Shown: positions 11,777 to 23,089 of the stretch, piece after piece | Position numbering within the stretch: the stretch's first letter is position 1 | How the letters are laid out: each line of letters begins with the position of its first letter | From: Hexactinellida sp. DTS-2022 | Lineage: Eukaryota; Porifera; Hexactinellida | Assembly: GCA_028753945.1 (NCBI GenBank) | Contig: JAPNXP010000005.1 | Span: 2,790,001-2,854,000 of the forward strand | Direction of reading: 5' to 3' | DNA length: 64,000 bases | Made by a program: the position numbers and the translations under genes | The notes under the pieces: model-generated | What the model saw: the letters and a program-made list of their open reading frames with translations, nothing else | What the model was told of the DNA's origin: nothing | Databases searched by the model: none

Positions 11777-12640
11777 ATGACTTCAATAGAGCAATTCGTC
11801 GAAGCTCTCCAGAAACTCGGCTATGAAAGCTTCGATAGCGTAAGAGATGCTCTAAACAAAGGAGACAAACATAGGCCAAAATCATGATAGACTTACGCGT
11901 ACTGATCATTTGCTTTACGAGATGCTGAAAGTTTCCACTATTCAATCTCCATTTGGAGCTGAGAGAATCGCGCTTAGTAGCCTTGTTTTTTCCAAAAAGA
12001 ATAATTGATAATTTTCTCGACAGACCAATGATGTATCCAAATTGTCAGTAGAGCATATCAGTACTCAGTTAGTATCTGCTAGCTCATATCCTGACACTGT
12101 AGAACTCAGTAAGAGGAGTTTGGATGAAATCGATTTCAGTTTTCCCTATTTCTCAGCGAGACGTAACGAATAAAAGTTTGCTAGGTTTATTGGCATCTGG
12201 TTGCGATGACTGCCAGCTTTACGGTCTCATGTCTAAGATAGCTTCTTCTCCTCCCCAAACAGGGAGGACTGATAGCCATTTTTGGTCATTCATAAACTGT
12301 AATAATAGTCTATGGTAAGATACAATGGAATTTTTCAGCTTAGAGTGTCCGCTTGTTAGTGGTGAGTTCATGCTAGTGGATGACAAACTCCACGACCAGT
12401 CGAAAAAGTTTAGTTGCTGTCTAATGGAGTCTATGCAATGAATTCGACTAATCAGGCGAAATTGTAACATAGTGGAAGCATGTATTTTCTTTGAAAACAT
12501 TAATTGTAGGATATTAGAGCTATTCGGGAATTCATATATAGCTATCACAGTCCAACAACTAGATTTATTCACTACCTCTATTCTATCTTGTCGAGAAAGT
12601 TCAGATACTTTAAGCTCATTTCATGAATCTTTGTCCCTAA
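11777..12640 (+). pseudogene. N-terminal part of the OTU-element transposase gene
   Basis: The first ATG (11777) opens MTSIEQFVEALQKLGYESFD, which stops after 36 codons. A second in-line stretch follows (RTDHLLYEMLKVSTIQSPFG, then ALSSLVFSK). After a possible CAG acceptor near 12022 there is TNDVSKLSVEHISTQLVSAS and DEIDFSFPYFSARRN before another stop. These pieces look like one degraded N-terminal region, perhaps with an intron. The family of this region is unknown to me. The ALSSLVFSK-encoding DNA recurs at 56905-56990, which shows that a second copy of this element existed nearby. Confidence 0.5.
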
Positions 12641-12641
12641 A

Positions 12642-14037
12642 TTGCATCATACCTCTTCTTCTTCAGATCAACAAGTCCCGATATTGTCATCTACCGATGA
12701 CCCGCAATCTGAAATTGATATTACCTCCAATATCCCCGAGTTCAAATTGCTAGTGCCATCAGTAGATGACAGTACTCTGTGTAAAGAAGTCATAGTTGAA
12801 CAATCCGTGTTTAGTGAGGAAATCTGTGGTGATTTTTTGCTAAGTGGAATGCAATGTAAAAGTATTACACTAATTCATGGAGACTTTGTAGTATTTTCTA
12901 AAGATTGGACCAATTTATTTAGTTCAAAAATCGATGGAAATTTTTTGTATGTGTTCTTTCTTTTCAATACAAAATGTCAATAAACTTAGTAGTTGAAAAC
13001 AAAATAACTGTTTTTTTAGAGCTAAAGCAAAGTGTAAGTCTAAAGATTGTTTTGAATTTAGATTTGTAATAAAGAAAGAGCCGTTGGGTGTAAAATTGTG
13101 ATAATAGTATTGTGGAGTATGTAGCTTATGGAACCTTATCTGAACAGCATTTCGATAATACAATTGTGCACTCACGAAATTTATCACATTCGCATAGGTT
13201 AGAAGTAGCTAGAGGAGTAGCAGATACATCTGTAAATGCTTATTTCAATGATCAATTTGATTCTGTAGAGAACACAAACTTAGCACTTAATTATGTTAAC
13301 CTAAATAAAGTTAGAAGTTCTGCAGTCCTGCGAAAAGCTAAATTTGATTTGTCTAGTTTACAGAGGTAGTCTAATGATAACTGGACTGAGTTAATTAGCT
13401 TACAACAGTATTATAGAAATAGTGTTATTGGTCTTCATGTTTGATACATACAGTACAGTCACTAAGTCATAATCCTTTTATTGTACATATGTACACTGAA
13501 GATCAAATCAAAATATTGAAATTGTTTAAAGATACAAGAATTGTTCTTCACTAGGATGCCACAGGATCAATTGTTAGGAAAATAGAACCCTCACTAAAGA
13601 AAGTATTCGATTACGCTCTTACTGTAAGACATCCTACTTACTCCACTAGTCCAATTCCACTAGCAGAAATGATTAGTTCAGGACAAACCAGTGCTGAAAT
13701 AAGTTATTTTTTGCACAAATGGTCCCTTGATGCAAAGAAAATACTCGGCGATCTAAACATTTCACAAGTTGAAATAGATTTCAGCTGGATTTTGATTCAC
13801 AGTTCTTGTAGTATTTTTCTCAAGTGTGATATAGATACTTATCTCCATAAGTGTTGGAATATGGTAGATGTAAATTCTGCAGTTAATGAGACGGACTTTA
13901 AAGTAATTCTTCACTTATGTTCGGCTCATTTAATGCACAGCATAGGATTTCATATAAATAAAAAATTTAAACTTCAAAAAGAAGTGAGAAAACTGTTTTT
14001 ACATTGTATCGGTATATTGTACGCGCGGTTGAAATGA
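12642..14037 (+). pseudogene. DDE-type (MULE-related) transposase core of the OTU element
   Basis: An N-terminal stretch (12642-12983) is followed by a zinc-binding-like segment (AKCKSKDCFEFRFVIKKEP, near 13030). Next come SHRLEVARGVADTSVN (13112-13369) and a region with DATGSIVRKIEPSLKKVF (13557), IDFSWILIHSS (13780) and a C-x2-H-type motif (LHLCSAHLMHSIGF, 13912). I read DATG and DFSW as the first two acidic residues and the C-H motif as the usual insertion of MULE-like nucleases; this is inference. A third acidic candidate lies in SNAIVENRMRI in the next piece. The frame changes several times, so the gene is broken. Confidence 0.55.
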
Positions 14038-14398
14038 CAAGTATCAATAATTTATTCCAATCTTTATGCATTGTATTTATGAGTAGTTCTTTAAGTGCAG
14101 TAGTAAAGACACATACTCATTTGCTAGAAACATTCATTAATAATGATTTCGTAAACTCCTCAGAGACTAATGAATATTTGGTGGAAGAACATATGGACGA
14201 TAATAATATTGCTAGTGATAACAAGGATAGTAAAACATACTGAGAAAAATCCCCTTTCGGCAAACATTTTGTAAATATTGCAAAAAATTGCAAATCTTGG
14301 ATCAACAATAATCCAGGAAAAAATGCAGATCCAAATCCTTGTTATAATCCTGAGCTTATTGAATATTTGTTAACATTCTACCTACCTATATTACCTTT

Positions 14399-15478
14399 GT
14401 GAGTGGAATAATCTTAGGACCTATTTGTGTAGCGGATAAGAACAAGACTAGCATCTTTAGCAACGCTATTGTGGAGAATAGGATGCGTATTCCTAAGTTA
14501 AATATTTTGGAATCCAAAACTAATTTGAGGCCTGGAGATTTGAAACAATTGTTATATCCTGGTATAGTAAGTAGGTTATCAGCGTTTCAATTTGCCTTTC
14601 ACCCGCGAGCGATTAAGGTATTTAAAGGTCATAAAAGATTAAGAAATAGTTTGGAAGAGGAATGTGTTAAAGAGTGTTCACGAAAAAAGAAAGTGTATTG
14701 CGGTTATTTACAACCTAAATCATATGAATGTCAAACATTTAAGAAGAAAAAAGTTGAGAAGAAAAATAAAATATGTAAAATTAAGCGTAAATTTGACCCA
14801 CGAAAATGCGAAAAGTTATCTAGTTTACGTACGCAAACTGCATCAAAGGTTATGCGAGTGGCCTTTATAATAACAGATGAGGAAATACCAAGCTTTCGTC
14901 CGCCACATACAGACTGGCAGATTTCTACATGTAAAAAGTGGAAGTTTCACTTTCGCGAGGAGTTACCGTACTCCTATAATGATATTGTAGATAATGAAGA
15001 AAGTTTTTTTAGTTATTCGCCAAACTTGACCCAATATATAATTGGCGATGGAAATTGCTATTTCTCGACAATTTCTTATCTCATCACTGGTAGTCAAGAT
15101 TTCCATGCAGAGTTTAGGGAGCTAAGAATTGATAATATGCTAGGTGACCTAAGTACGAGTTGCAATAAATATTTAAGCACAAATTATGTTTATACGCAGG
15201 GTAATTATCGAAATGTACAAGACTGGATCAACAAAACAGGAATGAGGAAGAGTGGGAAATGGGCTACTGATCTTGAACTCTTTGCAACTTCTTTGTTATT
15301 TAATATAGATATCTGGGTATTCTTGGGTCCGTTGTGAACACGTTGGATTGGATTTTCAGGGATTGGATCAACTTTTGAAGAGTTAATGAAGGCGCCAACC
15401 CCAAATGGGATATATATACGAAATATTGGGAATCATTATGAACCTATTATTTCTGTTAAATTCGAAAATAATAGTTAA
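14399..15478 (+). pseudogene. Transposase C-terminus with OTU cysteine-protease domain
   Basis: The 312-residue frame starts SGIILGPICVADKNK and carries SNAIVENRMRIPKLNIL, a likely site of the third catalytic acid. A strongly basic segment follows (KKKKVEKKNKICKIKRKF). The end is an OTU-like deubiquitinase: YIIGDGNCYFSTISYLITGS holds the Asp-Cys pair, WINKTGMRKSGKWATDLELF fits the mid-domain. After one stop the domain continues to GIYIRNIGNHYEPI with the expected His. OTU enzymes remove ubiquitin. Catalytic Asp, Cys and His are all visible. The last codons lie near 15478, followed by about 700 bp without a gene before the right TIR. Confidence 0.7.
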
Positions 15479-16195
15479 TTATTTATTAAATTGAACAAGG
15501 CAGAGTTTTAGAAGAGTTGCAATAGTTTACCACAATTTGTAGATGTACTATCCTGTTATATTTAATGGCGCCCTTTTAATATCGTATCAGTGAAGGAATT
15601 CATGTGTATTATCATTAATGTGTTAAATCCTAAACCAATAAACTAGTTCTCTCTATATTTCCATGTTCTACTAAGTAGTTCTCTTACTTTTTAAGAATAA
15701 CTTGGGTTATCTCGTTCTTTCTATATAAAGTATTACTAATATTTGTCACCATTTTAATAACATGCACTCGTTGGTAAGTAATATTCTGAGATAAATGTTG
15801 CTTTACATTTATATGAGATTCACCCTCTTTAAAGGCAAATACGTATATTTGGAGAGAAGGAACATGGTCACAATTATGATCATTCAGATAGAAGTTACGC
15901 AGATTATGGAAATGGAAAACCCCTGGAGATGCTTAAAATACCTAACATTTTTGTAGTAACCAAAATATTGTTTATATGTCTGATTCTAATCTCTTAATGA
16001 ATATTGCATTCCAAATATATTTGTATATGAAGTTGTTTGTATTGTGTAAGGTTGTTTATAGAAAGTAATCACTAATCCTAATATAGTTAGGAATGCAGTC
16101 ATTAAATTTTCTTCAGAGGTACCAAAAACTATAATTCCTGTGAACACTGTGACGCAAATCAAATACCTTCTTATCAATAGTATTATTAGATGACA
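15479..16195. other. 3' flank of the OTU gene, no gene
   Basis: AT-rich DNA between the OTU gene and the right TIR. I see no coding or RNA feature. Confidence 0.5.
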
Positions 16196-16586
16196 ACATA
16201 TCCAACATTATGGATATTGGAAATCATCATAGTAAGCCGATTTTAGTGAAATTTATGTTAATAATATTTTTTCAAAAATAAATATTTTGTTTTGAAATTT
16301 GCATGACAGGTTGTCATAGGTGAGATAGACATGTGATCAAAAGGAAAATTTGATTTGATGAATAATTTTTGAGTTATTATGGAAAAACCGAGGTCTTAAT
16401 TTGAGCGAAAATTGCTGATTCATCTTAAAGAATTTTGACATTTTGGGATTATATAGGGGTTGTCACTACTTTCATCTTTCCGCTGATGTTATAATTTTTC
16501 ACGTACAGCGTAAACTTTTTGAGTTATTAGCATAAACGTGACGTCTGCGAATCCGCCGATGAATCCGCCGCTAAGATAACACTCGT
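16196..16586. repeat. Right TIR of the MULE-like OTU element
   Basis: Partner of 10671-11087. Its outer end CACTCGT abuts the 9-bp duplication GCACATTAC. Confidence 0.85.
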
Positions 16587-16603
16587 GCACATTACACAAA
16601 TTA

Positions 16604-16741
16604 TGCAATGCTTGAATGACCATTTCATGAAATGAGCGACCTAATTTCTATTCCATTAAATGTACAATACAATTGCCCATTACACGCATTGAGCAATTTG
16701 TTTGCCCAATACATGAAATAGGCAATTTCACGATTTGCGTG
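16604..16741. repeat. Right TIR of the outer integrase element
   Basis: Reverse complement of 7748-7862; ends GATTTGCGTG at 16741. It was separated from the integrase fossil by insertion of the OTU element. Confidence 0.7.
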
Positions 16742-17157
16742 CAACATATCCATATAATACAAATTACAAAATTAATCACGACGTTGTCCCTGAATTATTT
16801 CTGTAAAGAATGTTCCAAAAGAAAGCGGACTCAGATAATATGGCGGCGACTTGCATGGTATTTGATTTATTATTTCTAATTATATTTTGAATTGATCAAG
16901 CGAACGTAGGTTAACTGAGGATACCCTATCGGGATTAAACACCAATTAATTTACACAAAATCTATTAAATAATATTTGATAAAACTTGAAACGTCATTAT
17001 CTCAATATTCAAAATCTTTACACAAAGTAGGATATTTTATTAAGAAATTATTTACTCTGCAATTTGAAAATTTCAAAGTTAAACAATATTGTTGCTTCAT
17101 TATAATTGACCGATTTTTAAGTACAACGGTTTATTTGCATATATACTTAGGGTTTAA

Positions 17158-17843
17158 CTGTAGACTGCCTAACTGATACACGTTGTAACAAGAGGAAAAC
17201 AGGCCGATCAAATAATTCAAAATTCATGAAAATTCGGATTTAGACATTGTTTTGTACTATCTAACGATTTCATTCAAAAAATCAAAATTTTCAGAATTTG
17301 TTGTGATGACGTAGCATAAAAGTGAACTGCTCCACATGCCTGCCACTTGCTTTTGTAAATTCTAAATGTTATAATTTCACCGTAGAAATACCCGAAAGAA
17401 AAGATTAGACTGTATAATATCTATTTAGTATATTTGGTTTGACTAATACTGAGTTGTGATAGATATAAATCAAATATATGTAATTTTTCGAAATCCATGG
17501 TTCATCAAAAACAAATTTGTCGATTTTTTAAAAATGATGTAACTTTCGTTTAGTGAATCTGATTTATACAATTTTTGAGATCTGATAACTAATAAGATAG
17601 TCGTCCTTGTTCAAGTTGTGAAACAAAGGATTACTTACATGTTAATGGCGTTATATCGATTTATAGAGAAAGTATGTGTCATCACTTTTTGTCGAAATCC
17701 TCAAGCAAAATTTTTTCAAAAATTCTAGCATATTGATATATTATTGTGCTCTTGTTGGATTTCAAATTTATAGGTTCTAAATTTTAAATGCAAAGAACTA
17801 CAGGGTATGCTGTTTTTCTGAAAATCACTCCGGCAGTCTACGG
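17158..17843. mobile_element. TTAA-flanked miniature element, 686 bp
   Basis: TTAA at 17154-17157 and 17844-17847 flanks short inverted ends (CTGTAGACTGCC and GGCAGTCTACGG). TTAA duplication points to piggyBac or Kolobok. Only 12 bp of inverted end is visible, so this is moderate evidence. No gene. Confidence 0.5.
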
Positions 17844-18139
17844 TTAAAGCAAACATTTCAACATTCCAAAACAAAAATTCAGAGTTATAGCAATTTGAAG
17901 TCACATTTCGACTGTTAAAAGGTTCCAAGTCTGACTTCAAAAGGCTGTAACTCTGAATGTTAGCATTGAAAAAATTAAGATCTAGGATGATTGCCAAATT
18001 ATATTTAAATTATTAAGTTGTCACTTGTTGTCAAACAATTTGGATATTAACTCTTTGACAGAAGGTAAAATCATAATTGAATTGTAAAACCCAGAAAATT
18101 TCTTTTTGGTATTTCAAATCGAAATACTCATTTTCTTAA

Positions 18140-18838
18140 GGTTAAATTAGGGCAGATTCTTGCAAAAAAACACATAAATTTAGTTTTGAAGCTAGATGTT
18201 TGATTTTTACATACATATATGAAGGAAGACACTAAAGATTGATCCAGACTGAAAACGAAATCAAATTATCTTCTATAAACTCGAATTTATGGGGCGTGCA
18301 GTTTTATCCTATTACAATAGTCCCATATGGGGATTTCTTCAGACTCCACCTGATAGAAAATGTATTTGAAAATCTATATTTGCTAAAGCCTTGTTCTTTG
18401 CGATATATCTCATAGATCATCGTTATGGGCGAAAGGTGACTGGTTTAGAATTTTGATTCACCCCAAATATAAAAGATTGACTTTTTGAACGCCAAATCTT
18501 TGAAAAAGGTAACTTTTTTGTCGGATTTTGATAAATTCGTGAAAAGAAAAATTTCGGAATGATAATTCAAGAATGTTCGCGACCACCGAAAGCGTACGCT
18601 TACGATCATTATATACTGATTCTGAGAACAAACATAGATAGCCACATTGCCAAAATCTAATTCATTAAGGAACGCCACATACGGAATTTGTATTAGCCAA
18701 ATTTTGAAACACACAAAAAATACAAAGTATAATAGATAGACAATTTCTTTTGGATTATTGCTTTCTATCTTGAAGTTTATTTTGTCTCACTATTACAGAT
18801 TTCTACTAGAATATAACTAAATCTGCCCTAATTTAACC
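18140..18838. mobile_element. TTAA-flanked miniature element, 699 bp
   Basis: TTAA at 18136-18139 and 18839-18842 flanks perfect 19-bp inverted ends (GGTTAAATTAGGGCAGATT). It fits a non-autonomous piggyBac or Kolobok element. No gene inside. Confidence 0.75.
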
Positions 18839-18842
18839 TTAA

Positions 18843-19537
18843 ATATTTGTCGACAATTTTCATATTATGTAATGTTGGCACTTCTTTTTTCATCTAACAC
18901 CTCCTTATTTGGTTAAAATATATTTTTCTTCTAAATTCTCCAAATTTAGTTTATATCTACATATTTCGATTATCTACAATTCTAGATATCAAAAATAATT
19001 TTGGTCAATAATATATCACTTTCATATATGGACATTTCACACATTCTTATAACTTAAAATCTTATAGAGATATCACCTAGGGTTTACTGAAATAATTTTC
19101 CCCACCCCCAAATTCCCATATGTTATAATACATTTTACAGCAATATTTTCAATATTTTCAACGTTGGGCTTAACCAATTCCATATATGGTCATTTCACAC
19201 CTTACTATATCTTTTAAACTTGAAAGATATCAATAGAATTATATTAAAATAATGTTCGCCTCCCTTTATTTCCCAAATGTAAATAATACATTTACTGGCT
19301 ATATATGCACCAATTACAAAGTTTGTTTATTTACTACCATATATGGGCTTCACTTCATAATCGAATTCTCGAAACATTATTTTTAGCAGAGACAAAAAGT
19401 TTGAAAGTTATTTATGAGTCTATCAATGATACATGAATGCTAAAATTTATACAGATAAGGAACTTATTGTATAGAACAATTCCACCACCCGATTATTAAG
19501 ATTCCACTTATTTTTTAAATTACACTAGTTTATGACG
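18843..19537. other. AT-rich stretch, nothing recognised
   Basis: It has repeated phrases such as CATATATGGNCATTTCACAC (19026 and 19181), suggesting an old duplication. No open frame of note. Confidence 0.35.
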
Positions 19538-20832
19538 ATTTTGCTCTTCTTCTTGGGGTTCAAAGAAACCGCTTTCGGCAGCATGCTCTTCGTTTGGTTC
19601 CACAGAAACCCCCTTCGCCACAGATGTTCTTCTTTTTGAGGTCCACAGAAACCCAAATTCGCCAAGCCTGCTATTCTTTTGGTGCCCGCATAAACCCTCT
19701 TCGCCACGGTTGTTCTTCTTTTGGGGTCGACAGAAACCCCTTTCACCAAGCATCCTATTCTTGGGGTCCACGGAAACCCCCTTACCCATGCATGTTATTC
19801 TTTTGGGATCCATATTTACCACCTTCGTCAAGCATGCTCTTCTTTGGGGTGCACAGAAACCACTTTCCCCAAGCATACTCTTCTTTGTGTTTCACAGAAA
19901 CGACTTTCGCCAAGGTTGTTCTTCTTTTTGGGTTAACAGAACCCCCTTTCGCTAAGCATCTTCTTCTTTAGGGGACCAGAGAAACCCTCTACGCCAAGGT
20001 TGTTCTTCTTTTTGGGTCAACAGAAACCCCTTATGCTAAGCATTCTCTTATTTGGGGTCCACATAAACCATCTTTGTCATGAATAGTCTTCTTTTGGGAT
20101 CCATATTTACCAACTTCGCCAAGCATGCTCTTTTTTGGGGTCCACAGAAATCCACTTCAGCAGGATGTTCTTCTTTTGGTTTCCACTGAAACCCCTTTCC
20201 CCTAGCATGCTCTTCTTTGGGGTCCACAGAAACCCACTTCGCCAAGCATACTCTTCTACTGGACTCCACAGAAACCCCTTTCGTCAAGCATGCTCTTCTT
20301 TGGGTTTCACAGAAACCACCTTCGTCAAGGTTGTTCTTCTTTTTGGGTTAACAGAAACCCCTTTCGCTAAGCATCTTCTTTTGGGGTCCAGAGAAACCCT
20401 CTACGCCAAGGTTGTTCTTCTTTTTGGGTCAACAGAAACAAACGCCTTATGCTAAGCATTCTCTTATTTGGGGTCCACAGAAACAATTTTTGCCAAGAAA
20501 AGTGTTCTTTGTGGTTCCATATTTACCACCTTCGCCAAGCTTGCTCTTCTTTCGGGTCCACAGAAACCCCCTTCGCCATGGATGTTCTTCTTTTTGATTC
20601 ACAGAAACCACCTTCGCCAAGGATGTTCTTCTTGGAGTATACAGAAACACCTTTTGCCAAGCATTCTCTTCTTTTGGGTCTACAGAAACCCAGTTCGCCA
20701 AGGATGTTCTTCTTTTCGGTCCACATACACCCCTTTCGCAAAGCATGCTCTTCTTTGGGGTCGAAAGAAACCATCTTTGTCAAGTATAGTCTTCTTTGTG
20801 GGTCCATATTTACCACCTTCGCCAAGTAAGCA
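19538..20832. repeat. Satellite A, 41-43 bp unit, about 30 copies
   Basis: The unit is close to GAAACCCCCTTCGCCAAGCA followed by TGCTCTTCTTTTGGGGTCCACA. Long open frames on both strands arise because units near 42 bp keep phase. They read the same peptide words in several frames and are not genes. A short remnant of the same satellite reappears at 53697-53880, at the other edge of satellite B. Confidence 0.9.
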
Positions 20833-20836
20833 TTAG

Positions 20837-22678
20837 TAATTTATTAATAATTATTAATAAGCACTGGTCTTATTATAGAGAGGTACCTTTGAGCACCGTC
20901 TAAGACTAATGTTTATTTCTTAGTAGGGGAGCATAATATGCACATTATGTTATTATAGAGAGGTACTTTTGCGCACTATTTAACTCTAATGTATATTAAT
21001 AGTCGGGATTCATAATAAGCACATTTGTTATCAAGGAGAGGTACTTTTGCGCACCGTCTAATTCAAATTTATATTATTAGTCGGGGAGATTAATAATCAC
21101 ATTTGTAATTATAGAGAGCTACTTTTGCGCGGCTTTTATGACTAGTGTATATTTCTTAGTCGGGCAGCATAATAGCACAGTTGTTATTATTGAGAAGAAC
21201 TTAAGCGCAAATTCTAACACTAAAGTATATTCTAGTCTGGGATAATAATAAGCACAGTTGTTATTATAGAGAGGCACATATACGCACAGTCTATAACTAA
21301 TGTATATTTCTTAGAAGTGCAGTATAATAAGTACAGTTGATATTATAGAGTGGTCCTTTTGCGAACTGTTGATGACTAATGGATATTCCTTAACTGGGCA
21401 GCATAAAAAGCACATTTGTTATTCTGGAGAGGTACTTTTGCGAACGTCTAACACTAATGTTTATTCTTATTCGGGAATCATAATGAGCACTATTGAGATT
21501 ATAGAGAGGTACTTTTGCGCACCGTATAAGACTAATGTATATTCTTAGTATGGGAGCATAATAATCACAGTTGTTATTATAGAGAGGTACTTTTGCACGC
21601 CGTTTATGAATAATGGATATCTCTTGGTCGGAGAGCATAATAATAACAGTTGTTATTTTAGAGATGTGCTTTTGCGCGAAGTTAATGATTAAAGCGTATT
21701 TCTTAGTAGGTAAGCATAATAAGCACTGTTATTATTATAGAGAAGTACCTTTGCGCACCGTCTAAGACTAATGCAGATTTCTTACTAGGGCAGCAAAATA
21801 GCACATTTTTTTAACATATAGAGCATTCTTTTGGGCACCGTCTATTACAAATTTACAATTCTTATTCGCCAGCTTAATAAGAAGAGTTGTTATTATAAAG
21901 AAGTGCTTTTGCGAATCCGTTTATGACTATTGTATATTTCTTAGTCGGGCAGGATAATAAGGAAGTTGTTATTATGGAGGGTTACTTTTGGGCAACGTGT
22001 ATGACTAATGTATATTTCTTATTCGGGCAGGATATTAAGGAAGTTGTTATTATGGAGGGGTACTTTTGGGCAACGTCTATGACTAATCTATATTTCTTAG
22101 TAGGGCAGCATAATAAGCTCAGTTGTTATTTTAAAGCTACTTTTGCGCACCGTATAAGACTAATGTGTATTCTGAGTCTGGGAGCATAATAATCACAGTT
22201 GTTATTATAGAGAGGTACTTTTGCGCGCCGTTTATGACTAATGTATATTTCTTAGTCGAACAACATAATAAGCACTTTTGTTATTTTAGAGAGGTACTTT
22301 GCGCACCATTTATGATTAAATCGATATTTCTTATTCAGGCAGCATAATAGCACAGTTGTTATTATAGAGAGGTACTTTTGCGCACCTTTAATGACTTGTG
22401 TATATTTCTTTGTCGGGCAGCATAATAGGACAGTTGTTAGCATAGAGTTGTAATTTGGGAACCAATTATGATTAAATCTATTTTTCTTATCTGGGAAGCA
22501 TAATATGCACAGATCTTCTTATAGAGAGGTACTTTCCCCACCGTTTATGACTAAGGTATATTTCTTTGTCGGACAGCATGTTATGCACAGGTGGTATTAT
22601 AGAGAGGTACTTTTGCGCACAGTATTAGAATATTGTGTATTTCTTAGTAGGGAGCATAATAAGCACATTTTATGATTA
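20837..22678. repeat. Satellite B, about 76-bp unit, segment 1
   Basis: The unit is built on GTTATTATAGAGAGGTACTT, TTGCGCACCGTCTAAGACTA and a TTAGTCGGGCAGCATAATAA block. About 24 diverged copies lie here. The array continues on the far side of the Helitron, at 30662. Open frames across it are repeat artefacts. Confidence 0.92.
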
Positions 22679-22765
22679 CGAGGCCTTCGGTCTCGGTCGC
22701 TTTGCGACTGTTCGGCGCTTTACGCCTCAATTGACGACCGCTGCGCGGCCTTACTGCGCCTTGAA
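22679..22765 (-). repeat. Helitron 3' hairpin cluster
   Basis: On the minus strand, three successive short hairpins occur: GCCGCGCAGCGGT, GGCGTAAAGCGCC and GTCGCAAAGCGAC. They are followed by the terminal GAGACCGAAGGCCTCG. Hairpins near the 3' end are the known Helitron termination signal. The last bases are CTCG, not the usual CTRR. The same tail ends the insertions at 33694 (CACG) and 34795 (CTCG). Confidence 0.75.
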
Positions 22766-23089
22766 ACAAATCATTTAGAATTATACATCTCTGTGGTGTA
22801 TTAAATATATTCCTCATAAAGTCCCCCTAATAAAAATGCTACACAATGTAATTTGTTTTGGAAATTCAAATCCTCCCTATCCTCCCCATTCCCCATGAGG
22901 CATAATTATTTAGAATTATACATCTCTGTAGTGTATTAAGTATGTTATTAACTATCCCATTATTTATAATAAATTGTAGATATAGTCTTTATTATTAATT
23001 TATAAATTAAGAATAGTGAGTATATAATATGATACATAGTATAATAATAGTATAATAATAAAATTATTGTGATTACAATATATTATATT
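22766..23089. repeat. Helitron 3' region with a direct repeat
   Basis: TTTAGAATTATACATCTCTG with TGTATTAA occurs twice (22774-22804 and 22909-22939), about 135 bp apart, downstream of the second gene. No other gene is seen here. Confidence 0.6.

Larger units (their letters stand above)
10671..16586 (+). mobile_element. MULE-like element with long TIRs and an OTU-bearing gene, 5.9 kb
   Basis: Exact 9-bp target duplication GCACATTAC (10662-10670 and 16587-16595). Both ends begin ACGAGTGTTATCTTAGCGG and form inverted repeats of about 400 bp (10671-11087 and 16196-16586). A plus-strand gene (11777-15478) encodes a DDE-like transposase ending in an OTU domain. The 9-bp duplication and long repeats fit the Mutator superfamily. 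The element is inserted in the older integrase element and its coding part is broken in several places. Confidence 0.78.
7748..16741 (-). mobile_element. Old TIR element with KRBA2/Ginger-type integrase; fossil, carrying later insertions
   Basis: The ends match in inverted orientation: both begin CACGCAAATCGTGAAATT, and about 110-135 bp is shared between 7748-7862 and 16604-16741, including ATAGAAATTAGGTCGCTC. Between them lies a minus-strand integrase gene fossil (8040-10330). Its right part is split by the MULE-like element 10671-16586, and the left part by the short Helitron 8909-9415. Without these two the element is about 2.6 kb. Integrase-bearing DNA transposons with inverted repeats (the Ginger group) are known, and KRBA2-like genes are related. 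No target duplication was seen. It is clearly old and broken, with many defects. The family label is inference. Confidence 0.55.

Noticed and set aside
19520-20836. Long open frames on both strands across satellite A
   Set aside because: The unit is close to 42 bp (14 codons), so all frames stay open; the peptides repeat the same words and match no protein.
21390-22443. Open frames in satellite B (and copies at 36554-37405, 42318-42566)
   Set aside because: Repeat artefacts: the same peptide words recur in each unit and differ only as the satellite differs.
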